A stretch of 20,939 nt of DNA, from contig CAJTVT010000047.1 of assembly GCA_910580015.1 (NCBI GenBank), positions 1-20,939 on the forward strand. The letters are read 5' to 3'. Made by a program: the position numbers and the translations under genes. Under the pieces are notes generated by a model, which saw nothing but the letters and a program-made list of their open reading frames with translations, had not been told where the DNA came from and searched no databases. The DNA comes from an uncultured Lachnospiraceae bacterium. GTDB lineage: Bacteria > Bacillota > Clostridia > Lachnospirales > Lachnospiraceae. How positions within the stretch are numbered: position 1 is the first letter of the stretch; each line of letters opens with the position of its first letter. Below, one piece after another: positions 6,504 to 13,345 of this stretch.

Positions 6504-6714
6504 ATCATTGCCTCTTTACGCCTCCCACTGCCGCACATCGTCGCGCCGATTCCAACCACCGCCGCTAGGCCAAGCCAGAACCACACCCGCTTGTAAATCG
6601 TTTTTTTCTTTTTTGGAATTTCGGCTGGGCCATCCCACCATTTATGGCAACGCCACAATTTGGACATGCAGACCAATCTTCTTGCACTTGTTTTCCACAT
6701 TTTTCACAAAACAT
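6491..6714 (-). pseudogene. Small zinc-ribbon, one-helix membrane protein with a -1 frame break at an A-tract
   Basis: The ATG at 6714 (after GGAGGGATGAAGC) gives MFCEKCGKQVQEDW and ACPNCGVAINGG, the fourth zinc ribbon of this type in the window. That frame continues MAQPKFQKRKKRF and stops early at TAG. The frame one base back encodes KTIYKRVWFWLGLAAVVGIG...RRKEAMIWTG, a membrane helix and tail ending at 6491. One base added in the A7 run (plus strand T7 at 6601-6607) would give an intact 74-aa protein with zinc ribbon, basic linker and one membrane helix. The break may be a mutation, a sequencing error, a phase-variable tract or ribosomal slippage: in frame the run reads A AAA AAA, a slippery heptamer. 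Confidence 0.75.
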
Positions 6715-6811
6715 GCTTCATCCCTCCACATTCTTCTTATTCCCTGTTTCCATGGATGAAATTATTTTATCAAATATTTTTTTGAAGTTTGTAGAAATGA
6801 TTTTTTACCAC

Positions 6812-8950
6812 TTACCGTTTAAATTCCACATCATGGTACTGATATACCCCCAAAAACCATTTGAGCTCACACAAAAACTCCTTAAACCGCTCTTTTTCGT
6901 TGCACATTGGCATAATCTTACTGGATATCTGTATCACATCATCCACAGCCTCAAGAGAAAGTTCTCCATGCAGGCACACAGAAGCTGCCCTTAACAATTC
7001 TTCCAGTTCCCCCATATCATCCAACTTTGGCGCGAACCACTCCTTGCGCAATTCCATCCCACCAACAACAAGAATCTCCAAAAGATAACACACAGTAGCC
7101 TCCTCCTTCCATCCTGCCTCCAGTAAGACGTCTGCGCACTGTCCAAGCTTGCCCTTTATTTTTTTATGGATTTGCACATCAGCGTCCTTGCAAAATTCCA
7201 GATAGTATGGAGACATTTGAAAGATAGCGCACAACACCCTATCCCTGACTTGTCCCTCCTTCCCTTGGCGCAGACAGCAGAGAACCTCCATCATGGCCAT
7301 TCTCCAGTACCTCTCAAAGTCACTGTGATCATAAGGATGCAAAATGGGCAACATAAGTGCCATGAACCTTTGACAGCACTTTTCCTCCATCACATCATTA
7401 TCCAGATAATGATACGCTCTGATGGCTTGTTCCCACAATTCCATCTGCCTGTCCACTGTCTGCCCCTTTGCGTCTGTTTCTGCTAACAGATAATAATCAC
7501 ATTTCTCTTTTTCCGCCCATTCTCTGGGATCATCCAAACCAAATTCCCCAAAACATTCCCCCAATGCCCTGTGTATTCTACTGCACAGATATGGGTCTTC
7601 CCGTTCCCAGCACTCATACAACTTCCAGGCTTTTTGGCAACGATAAAGCGCATTCTCTGCCTGTCCCAAGCTTACTTCCAAAATATTCTCCCCCAAACGC
7701 AGATACGCCATAATTTGTTCTCGCATAAGATTTGGATTTTCCTGGCAAATTCTAATAATATAATGCAAAATTTGTGCAGCTGCATCCAACGCATGACTTA
7801 TGTTGATCCGATCTAAATATGCAAATGCCTGATTTACTTTCTCTTGTTCCATCTGCTCTAGATCCAAAAGTTCCAAAAGAAATTCCACATTTTCCTCCAA
7901 AATATCCTCCTCCTTGGGATATCTGGAAAAACACTGCACACATCGCTCCCAATATTTCTGCTTCTGTTCTGGATGTTTCTCTATCCGATACAAATCATAA
8001 TTTTCCACTGTCTGCCTGGTTAGATGGAAGGCACTCCCCACTTCCCCATCATACAAACTGTCATCTGGCAGTAAAAATTCTTCCTCAGACTCCTCTTTTC
8101 TGGGAATCTCCATGCCTTTCTCACGAAAATACTGTTCTGCTTGATGGCGCATCTTCTCTGCCAGTTCTAAAATTCTACTGATAGACTCACTGCCCTCCTC
8201 CATCAAAAATGCAAGAAAATTATCTTCTGGCACAGATTGCAGCTGGAACGCCAACTCTGTACAGACGTTTCCTAAATACACTGGATTTGAAGTATATTTC
8301 TTCGCATAAGAAAATGCTCGTTCTGCCAGACTGCAAATCTCCAAAGATTGTGCTTCAAAAAACTTGACTTCATCAAACTCCATTCCCTCCTCCAACATCT
8401 GTTCATACATGCCATCTCCCTGATTTACCGATTGGATTTTTAAGATACAGATTTGCCAGAGCAATTCCTTCGCTTTTGCACTGCTGCCAGAACATACATC
8501 TTTTGTGGTGAATTTCTTACTTTCTCCTGCCTGCACTCCCTTCTGCTGCACCTGCCTGACACAAATCTGTTCCGCATACTCAATATATTTTGTATCAATC
8601 GACATCTCTTGACAATAATGGACACAAAGCCTTGCATATCCCAGATCCGTTCCATTGATCCGCTTCATAAAATACGAAGCAATCCTGTTTTTTACCGTTC
8701 TTTGCGCATGGTTCTCTACCTCCTGGGCAAAATAATCTGCCATGGAACAAGTAATATGGGGGCAGTTGCCAGAATCTGGCTTTAAATTACTGTATACCAA
8801 ATCCATAATAATCTGATGTAAAGACAATTTTTCCGTCTCCTCCTGGTATTCCACCCACCCCCTACGAATCAGATTTTCCAAATGATTCGTGCTGTCTTTC
8901 ACTTGGCACCGTTTCAAAAACCAATCTTTTTGCAACACGCACTGTTCCAA
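6812..8950 (-). CDS. C-terminal part of a split kinase-STAND protein: winged helix and helical repeats, 712 codons
   Basis: This frame overlaps the end of the kinase-STAND gene (8862-8950) in the +1 frame and has only a TTG with no ribosome binding site as a start. Its first residues, CVLQKDWFLKRCQ and NHLENLIRRGWVEYQ...LSLHQIIMDLVYSNL, are the winged-helix end of an NB-ARC/STAND module, which logically continues the upstream frame. The remaining 600 residues are helical, with TPR-like pairs (for example around ENALYRCQKAWKLYECWERE and CYLLEILVVGGMELRKEW), the usual sensor part of STAND proteins. The joined protein, with one base skipped between 8945 and 8968, would be 1,299 aa. Left of it lies the frameshifted zinc-ribbon gene, on the same strand 97 bases further on. 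Confidence 0.75.
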   Translation of the reverse strand: MEQCVLQKDWFLKRCQVKDSTNHLENLIRRGWVEYQEETEKLSLHQIIMDLVYSNLKPDSGNCPHITCSMADYFAQEVENHAQRTVKNRIASYFMKRINGTDLGYARLCVHYCQEMSIDTKYIEYAEQICVRQVQQKGVQAGESKKFTTKDVCSGSSAKAKELLWQICILKIQSVNQGDGMYEQMLEEGMEFDEVKFFEAQSLEICSLAERAFSYAKKYTSNPVYLGNVCTELAFQLQSVPEDNFLAFLMEEGSESISRILELAEKMRHQAEQYFREKGMEIPRKEESEEEFLLPDDSLYDGEVGSAFHLTRQTVENYDLYRIEKHPEQKQKYWERCVQCFSRYPKEEDILEENVEFLLELLDLEQMEQEKVNQAFAYLDRINISHALDAAAQILHYIIRICQENPNLMREQIMAYLRLGENILEVSLGQAENALYRCQKAWKLYECWEREDPYLCSRIHRALGECFGEFGLDDPREWAEKEKCDYYLLAETDAKGQTVDRQMELWEQAIRAYHYLDNDVMEEKCCQRFMALMLPILHPYDHSDFERYWRMAMMEVLCCLRQGKEGQVRDRVLCAIFQMSPYYLEFCKDADVQIHKKIKGKLGQCADVLLEAGWKEEATVCYLLEILVVGGMELRKEWFAPKLDDMGELEELLRAASVCLHGELSLEAVDDVIQISSKIMPMCNEKERFKEFLCELKWFLGVYQYHDVEFKR

Positions 8951-10712
8951 GCAGACAAAGACTTCCCATCAATTCACGATCCTCAGAAGAAAATCCAGAC
9001 AAATCAAACAGAATGGAAAGATGAATGTTGATACTTTCTCTACGAAGCTCCTTGTCTTTTCGGTTACGGATTCCAATTTCCTTCGCGCTTGTCACACCCT
9101 CTCGTGCCATCCACTGCCAATACAAAGACTGTGGCTGCTCCCCTGTGATTCGCAGATATTTTGCCGCAAGCTCTACCGTCATGGTATGACGTTCCACAAG
9201 CTCTATGATCCCTTGGATGGCTTCCATTTCCTCCTCCCCATAGGAATGCCTGTTATAAACACGAAATAATTCCAAAAGCTCTTCCTGTGATTGCATCTTG
9301 GTAACTTCCATCTGTGAATACCCATAATCAGAGTAATCTTCCCTTGTTGTGATCAGAAATCTGCATGGACACTCCAATAGATTTTCAAGCTCCTCGTCAC
9401 CATCCACATCAAAATTATCTATCAGAATCAGATCATTGGAGGCTACCAATGACTTTAACAATAACAATTTTCTGTGATAATATTCCTGGTCTGATTCCTT
9501 TTCCCCCTGAACCACTTTATTAATCCGCAAATCCTCTCCGCACACGGTCTCTCGGATAGAACCTGCAAATGGAAGAAACAGAATTTTCCGATAGTTTTCT
9601 CTGTTTTCATAGGCATATCTCTTTGCCAGCTCCGTCTTTCCAATTCCACCCATTCCAGATAAAAACAAGACTTCCTGTTCTCGTTCCAACCTTTCAGCGA
9701 TTTCCCTCAATTCCTGTTTTCGCCCTATAAAACATCCAGAATGATATGTAAACTGATGGTACAAAAAAACATCCTCCACCTGAGACAGCTCCGCTAATCG
9801 CTCCAAAACGGGGATCAATTCCTCTATGGATTGATAGCGAAACGCAACTGCTGTGGCAATTGATTTATGAAGAAATTCATCCAACAGTCGGAAAAAATCT
9901 GGTTGATAGCGTTGATCTTTTATACGCAATAACGCAAAATCGTAACTACATCCGATAGATCCGTCAAGCACATTTGGTTTTCTTCCAAACAGCTTATAAA
10001 ACGCAATCGCCCCGATGGAATAGATATCCGATGCCTCACAAATCTGTCCTGGATCTCCCATAAATAACTCTGGCGCCGTATACCCGTCAGAGAATGGTAT
10101 TCTTATCTTCTTTCGGTTCTTTAAGTCTTCCTTTCGTATCAGAGAATCAAAATCAAACAGAACCATATGTTCCATTGTCTCAGGAATCACAAGAATATTT
10201 TCCGGTTTAATATCTAAATATAAAATTCCTTCCCTGTGATACTTTTGAATAATTTTAGAAAGCGTCAACAGTCGGACAAATATGGCATGGATCGTCTCGT
10301 CAACAGCCGTCCGATAATCCCTTCCCTCCACACAGGTAACCACACAATATACCGTATGATTTTCTTCATAAATATTCATCGCATCTGCTGTAGAATTGAC
10401 CAGACCCAATGTTTTTTTCAATTCCACATTTTTGCGGTAAGCCTCCCGAAATTTCTGTTTTGCCTCTTCAAATATCTCTTCGTCTGGTGAAAGCGCACAC
10501 AAAGCTCCCCCTTCCAGCCGTGTTACCTGTGGCCTGCAAGGGTAACATTCTTTGATCCTCACTAGATGTTTTTGGCCTGTCATATCCAGATAAAAAGCAT
10601 GGTACACAATGCAACTTCCGCCTCGCCCAAGCTCCTCCAAAACTGTAAATTTATGGTCTTGTCCCAGCACCAGCACTGCTCCATCTGGCAGTTTTTTCCG
10701 ATTGTCCAACAT
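8862..10712 (-). CDS. Protein kinase-STAND (NB-ARC) NTPase, N-terminal part of a frameshifted gene
   Basis: Residues 20-310 form a eukaryotic-like kinase domain: glycine loop LGRGGSCIV (28-36), probable ATP lysine in RIKE (K54), catalytic loop YLDIKPEN (165-172), metal-binding motif DFD (187-189, in place of DFG) and APE at 213-215. Residues 330-560 are an NB-ARC-type NTPase: GRKQEL (330), Walker A GMGGIGKTE (353-361), Walker B LILIDNFD (428-435) and RFLITTRE (451-458). After the next helices the frame runs into VRVAKRLVFETVPSERQHES and stops, while the real continuation is in the +1 frame (6812-8950). ATG follows TTTATGGAGGAATT. This architecture is a bacterial NLR-like signalling protein: the repeats would sense, the NTPase switch, and the kinase act. 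The ligand and substrate are unknown. Confidence 0.88.
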   Translation of the reverse strand: MLDNRKKLPDGAVLVLGQDHKFTVLEELGRGGSCIVYHAFYLDMTGQKHLVRIKECYPCRPQVTRLEGGALCALSPDEEIFEEAKQKFREAYRKNVELKKTLGLVNSTADAMNIYEENHTVYCVVTCVEGRDYRTAVDETIHAIFVRLLTLSKIIQKYHREGILYLDIKPENILVIPETMEHMVLFDFDSLIRKEDLKNRKKIRIPFSDGYTAPELFMGDPGQICEASDIYSIGAIAFYKLFGRKPNVLDGSIGCSYDFALLRIKDQRYQPDFFRLLDEFLHKSIATAVAFRYQSIEELIPVLERLAELSQVEDVFLYHQFTYHSGCFIGRKQELREIAERLEREQEVLFLSGMGGIGKTELAKRYAYENRENYRKILFLPFAGSIRETVCGEDLRINKVVQGEKESDQEYYHRKLLLLKSLVASNDLILIDNFDVDGDEELENLLECPCRFLITTREDYSDYGYSQMEVTKMQSQEELLELFRVYNRHSYGEEEMEAIQGIIELVERHTMTVELAAKYLRITGEQPQSLYWQWMAREGVTSAKEIGIRNRKDKELRRESINIHLSILFDLSGFSSEDRELMGSLCLLGTVRVAKRLVFETVPSERQHESFGKSDS

Positions 10713-10750
10713 AATTCCTCCATAAAAATTAGCTATAAATCTTTTTTTAT

Positions 10751-10779
10751 AGTATAATTATTTTTATTACATACCACAA
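10751..10779 (-). promoter_or_regulatory. Promoter of the kinase-STAND gene, overlapping a divergent promoter
   Basis: Minus strand TTGTGG (10779-10774), 17 bases, TATACT (10756-10751). On the plus strand TATAAT (10753-10758) overlaps the same -10 and is 34 bases before the ATG at 10792; its -35 is poor (TTAGCT at 10729, 18-base gap). Two divergent polymerases could not use this 79-base spacer at once, so the two genes are probably in competition or under one regulator. Confidence 0.6.
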
Positions 10780-10791
10780 GGAGGAGCCATT

Positions 10792-12063
10792 ATGACAGGT
10801 GATTTTACAAAATTCAGTGATGACAGTATCTGGGATTCCAGATTATCAGACAAAGATCCAGCCTCCGCGCTGGAATTTCTGAACAATCCAGAAAATCTCC
10901 GTTTTTTTGCCACTGGACTTACTGAACTGATACAAAAATATGGATATCAAGGAGATCCCGACGATATAGATGCTAGAACTAGCTTTCTGTATGACAAATT
11001 ATCTGCCATAGGCGTAAAGATAAGTAAAAATACCATAAAAAGCTGGTTTGGTGAAAGACAACCATATGTTGACAGAAATGGCTGCACCAAAATCTATGAA
11101 AGACGGCCATATTTTTCAAACAACAGCCGTTCTAAAATGTTTCAAATCTGCTTTGCATTGTCAGCGACATTTTCAGATACAAAATGGTTTTTCCATCATG
11201 TATATTTTGACCGCAATTTTAACTGCCATTGCATCGAAGAAGCGGTGTATTATTATTGTATTTTAAATCGCCTGCCATACGCCCGCGCCCAGGAATTAAT
11301 CACTGTGATAAATTCCTATCCTGAGATAGAAAAACCCGACAATTCCAACACGGTTTATACCCAAGACATTATAAATTTTATGGAGAACTGTTCTTCTGAG
11401 GAAAAATTACTTCATTATTTTAAAGAAAATAAATACGCGTTCCGGCATTGGAACCAAACTGCCTTACGTCAGATCCATGCCATGCTCGATCTCATTCAAG
11501 GAAAACCTTCCGATAGGACCACCTTGGACGCTTTTATCGCTGGAAAATCTATCTCAGAGGAAGAGAAAAAACAATGTGGACTTGTTATACAGGAATATTT
11601 TAAATGCGCCAGAAACATTAGATTGGGCAAACTCTCATTCAAACAAATTGCCTCTCAGGATTTTATGCTGAGACAAATGATTGTCACAGATTCTGGTCTT
11701 CCCAAAGAGACTCATATTCCTACACTTGTCAAACGTAACTTCCCAAGTAAGCATACACTCGGACACATCATCAAAGATGGTGATACTTCCACCAACTATA
11801 ATGAAATCCGAAAATGTCTGATTCTGCTAAAATTTTATTATTTTTGGGTGACACTTCGCTTAAAACCCGAAAAAACCTATGGCAATTTATTTGATTTCTA
11901 CTGCGCTGAGACAGACGCCCTTCTGATCTCATGCAATTACGAACCACTTTATTCTGGAAATCCCTATGACTGGCTATTCCTGACAGCCTCCACCATGGAG
12001 GAACCGCTGGATTTTCTAAGAGGTGTGATCTACAATCTGGAGTATTCCAAAGAAATCGAGTAG
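10792..12063 (+). CDS. Unrecognised 423-aa protein with a possible HTH, divergent from the kinase-STAND gene
   Basis: I do not recognise a family with confidence. The first 150 residues are hydrophilic and helical; LSAIGVKISKNTIKSWFGERQP (about residues 70-91) looks like the recognition part of a helix-turn-helix. It is followed by SRSKMFQICFALSATFSDTKWFFHHVYFDR and CHCIEEAVYYYCILNRLPYARAQELI, rich in aromatic residues. The C-terminal half is helical with no catalytic motif, signal or membrane segment. The ATG at 10792 follows CAAGGAGGAGCCATT. It shares a 79-base spacer and overlapping -10 boxes with the kinase-STAND gene, so a role as its regulator or partner is plausible (inference). The reading frame is intact, in contrast to the neighbour. 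Confidence 0.8.
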   Translation: MTGDFTKFSDDSIWDSRLSDKDPASALEFLNNPENLRFFATGLTELIQKYGYQGDPDDIDARTSFLYDKLSAIGVKISKNTIKSWFGERQPYVDRNGCTKIYERRPYFSNNSRSKMFQICFALSATFSDTKWFFHHVYFDRNFNCHCIEEAVYYYCILNRLPYARAQELITVINSYPEIEKPDNSNTVYTQDIINFMENCSSEEKLLHYFKENKYAFRHWNQTALRQIHAMLDLIQGKPSDRTTLDAFIAGKSISEEEKKQCGLVIQEYFKCARNIRLGKLSFKQIASQDFMLRQMIVTDSGLPKETHIPTLVKRNFPSKHTLGHIIKDGDTSTNYNEIRKCLILLKFYYFWVTLRLKPEKTYGNLFDFYCAETDALLISCNYEPLYSGNPYDWLFLTASTMEEPLDFLRGVIYNLEYSKEIE

Positions 12064-12064
12064 T

Positions 12065-12172
12065 GAATTATTGAAAGATGCATGGGATGAAGAAAGGAAA
12101 GCGGCATATGATAAAGAAATATCGGAAGGCGCATTGGTATGTACTCATGAAAGATTTGTAGAAACAAAATAA
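12065..12172 (+). pseudogene. 3' remnant of an unknown gene, 35 codons
   Basis: Directly after the 423-aa gene and in another frame, a coding-like run ELLKDAWDEERKAAYDKEI...ALVCTHERFVETK ends with TAA at 12172. It lacks a start codon or ribosome binding site, so it looks like the tail of a gene whose front has been lost. A terminator follows 20 bases later, which may have belonged to it. Not recognised. Confidence 0.4.
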
Positions 12173-12191
12173 AGTAATGACCTATATAAAC

Positions 12192-12218
12192 ATGACCGCC
12201 TGCGAAATAGGCGGTCAT
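12192..12218 (+). terminator. Rho-independent terminator after the 423-aa gene
   Basis: A perfect 10-bp stem ATGACCGCCT/AGGCGGTCAT with loop GCGAAAT, followed by ACTTATATGTCTT. The T-run is modest but the stem is stable. Confidence 0.7.
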
Positions 12219-12254
12219 ACTTATATGTCTTGATAAAAGAAAAGTCTGCTGATA

Positions 12255-12484
12255 TCATTCTCTACATTTTATATAATAGTTATTACTGGCATTTTCCAAC
12301 AAAGTAGCTTGCTGTTTCAATTTCTTGTTTCTCTTTAAAGTGAATGCATCTGAACCCATAAATTCATAATTACGAATCCATTGTTGGACAAAAACTACGC
12401 TGACATGAAACATAGATGCAATTCGATGCTGACTTTCTTTTCCATCTAGAGCTTATCCTCAACGGATATTTTCCTTTTAGACAT
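12255..12484 (-). pseudogene. Decayed IS3-family (IS150-like) transposase orfA
   Basis: The ATG at 12484 gives MSKRKISVEDKL and then a TAG; a frame change leads straight to DGKESQHRIASMFHVSVVFV and QQWIRNYEFMGSDAF, followed by LKRNKKLKQQATLLENASNN and a TGA at 12257-12255. The order (ISVEDK, helix-turn-helix, VQQWIRNYE..G, leucine-rich helix) is the start of IS3-family orfA of the IS150 group, which binds the transposon ends. A deletion of roughly 20 bases just after KL explains the frame change. No orfB follows, so this is an inert remnant. Confidence 0.75.
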
Positions 12485-12488
12485 AAAA

Positions 12489-12550
12489 TATGCTCCCTTC
12501 TAGGTAGACAAGTTTTTATTATTTCACTTGTCTCCCTAGAAGGGAGCATA
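12489..12550. repeat. 25-bp near-perfect inverted repeat, likely IS end(s)
   Basis: TATGCTCCCTTCTAGG.AGACAAGT at 12489-12513 pairs with its inverse at 12526-12550, 24 of 25 positions, across a 12-base AT-rich loop. It lies immediately upstream of the orfA remnant, where the left terminal repeat of the IS would be. Two facing ends this close could be abutted IS ends from a circle-type junction or two nested insertions. Confidence 0.75.
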
Positions 12551-12636
12551 TCATTCTGGCTGGCCCAAAAGCCGTTTCTTAAGATTGTGTTTATTTCAAT
12601 GAGAAATTAACACATATGCACCCGTATATTTCTCAC

Positions 12637-12665
12637 TTGCGCTCCACTGCCAGATATGCTATATT
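12637..12665 (+). promoter_or_regulatory. Promoter of the antisense (antitoxin) RNA
   Basis: Plus strand TTGCGC (12637-12642), exactly 17 bases, TATATT (12660-12665), with a second AT-rich ATTATAG overlap. Transcription would begin near 12672, with no open frame following. Confidence 0.55.
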
Positions 12666-12671
12666 ATAGAT

Positions 12672-12780
12672 AGAAAAAGGGAAAGCCATAGAAGCGGCTC
12701 TACCCCTTAAAAGTTTCAGTTACTACCTCATATGAGGTCAGCCGTCGCTAGTGGAAGTAGTGGCGGCTATTTTCTTTTGT
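12672..12780 (+). ncRNA. Antisense RNA antitoxin of the type I module, about 109 nt
   Basis: The predicted transcript starts near 12672 and ends at a terminator made of AGCCGTCGCTA (12740-12750) and TAGTGGCGGCT (12758-12768), an 11-bp stem with two G-U pairs, followed by ATTTTCTTTT. It also contains a perfect palindrome ACCTCATATGAGGT (12725-12738). It runs convergent to the toxin gene and overlaps the last codons and the 3' untranslated part of its mRNA by about 100 bases, as in RatA/TxpA or the par locus of pAD1. No protein frame is present. Promoter, hairpin and overlap are seen; the regulatory role is inferred. Confidence 0.6.
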
Positions 12781-12859
12781 CCTTAAAAACCTGATAAAGC
12801 AGGCTAATAAGGGCAACAATGAACGTACAGAATAAAAAGAAATCCTGATATGTAACCAT
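12767..12859 (-). CDS. Holin-like type I toxin, 30 aa
   Basis: The peptide reads MVTYQDFFLFCTFIVALISL then LYQVFKDKRK. It has a short polar N-terminus, one membrane helix of about 18 residues and a basic lysine tail, as in the putative holin-like toxin (Hol-Tox) family, whose members are 30-48 aa and often start MVTY. Such peptides insert in the membrane and depolarise it when over-produced. ATG at 12859 is preceded by AAAGGAGGGCGATTCA. The leader can fold GGAGGG with GCCCTCC, and the same GCCCTCC can also pair perfectly with the GGAGGGC of the ribosome binding site, so translation may be blocked in the full-length mRNA. It has a promoter of its own and an antisense RNA over its 3' end. Confidence 0.8.
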   Translation of the reverse strand: MVTYQDFFLFCTFIVALISLLYQVFKDKRK

Positions 12860-12915
12860 TGAATCGCCCTCCTTTCTTTCGTCTGGAGGGCTGTCATACC
12901 CTCCGAAAAATCAAG

Positions 12916-12949
12916 AGGGGTAAAGCCGCCTTTGGCTCTATGGTTTCCC
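12916..12949 (-). repeat. Inverted repeat partner: 5' leader of the toxin mRNA matches 5' part of the antitoxin RNA
   Basis: The minus strand here reads GGGAAACCATAGAGCC, then GGCGGCTTTACCCCT. The plus strand at 12679-12707 reads GGGAAAGCCATAGAAGC, GGCTCTACCCCT. So the two convergent RNAs carry closely similar sequence just after their starts, forming an inverted repeat that flanks the toxin gene. Confidence 0.7.
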
Positions 12950-12957
12950 ATAAAAAG

Positions 12958-12986
12958 AGTATAGCACTAATTCCCTTGTCAAGCAA
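12958..12986 (-). promoter_or_regulatory. Promoter of the toxin mRNA
   Basis: Minus strand TTGCTT (12986-12981), 17 bases, TATACT (12963-12958), preceded in the -10 region by TGC as an extended -10. Start expected near 12951, giving a leader of about 92 bases. A TTGACA two bases further in is too close (13 bases) to be the -35. Confidence 0.6.
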
Positions 12987-13055
12987 TCATATTGTAAATA
13001 CTATTCTTAAACAATAACCACACATAATGATTCTACAAATAATTGTTTAGAAAAT

Positions 13056-13150
13056 GGGCTGTCACATTAAGGAAAATCAGATCATTATATAGCATATTTC
13101 GTAATAATATACGCTATATATCGCCTACTCTCTGTTTAATGCGACAACCC
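13056..13150. mobile_element. 95-bp MITE-like inverted-repeat element
   Basis: The ends GGGCTGTCACATTAA and, inverted, GGGTTGTCGCATTAA agree at 13 of 15 positions; the inside is AT-rich with a partial palindrome (TATATAGCATA..., ATACGCTATATA). GGG.TGTC.CATTAA resembles the terminal repeats of DDE transposons common in gut Clostridia (from memory; family assignment is inference). No target duplication is visible and no gene is inside. Confidence 0.6.
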
Positions 13151-13155
13151 CTTTA

Positions 13156-13234
13156 TTAAAGTTCACATTTCGTAGGCAGTGAAGCGCCCAAACGTTAAAG
13201 TTCACATTTAATAGGTAGTGAAGCACCCAAAGCG
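13156..13234. repeat. Tandem 39/40-bp direct repeat
   Basis: Two head-to-tail units, both reading TTAAAGTTCACATTT, then TAGG.AGTGAAGC.CCCAAA, with four mismatches and one gap. They lie in the 1.3-kb gene-poor gap, just after the 95-bp element and 112 bases past the end of ispD. They might be IS-end or recombinase binding sites, or what is left of a larger array. The stretch 13235-13345 is AT-rich with nothing recognisable. Confidence 0.75.
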
Positions 13235-13345
13235 AAATCATTTCTATTTCTTACCGTAAATATATGCAAACGTCATGCAATTGTCAACAGATAAAAATAT
13301 ACAAAAATGTTAAAAATGAGCAAAAATATATGTTTTAGCATCTAT

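Noticed and set aside
12725..12738. Perfect palindrome ACCTCATATGAGGT as a repressor site
   Set aside because: It lies inside the predicted antisense RNA and is explained as an RNA hairpin; there is no second copy at a promoter.
13156..13234. CRISPR array
   Set aside because: Only two units, joined head to tail without spacers.
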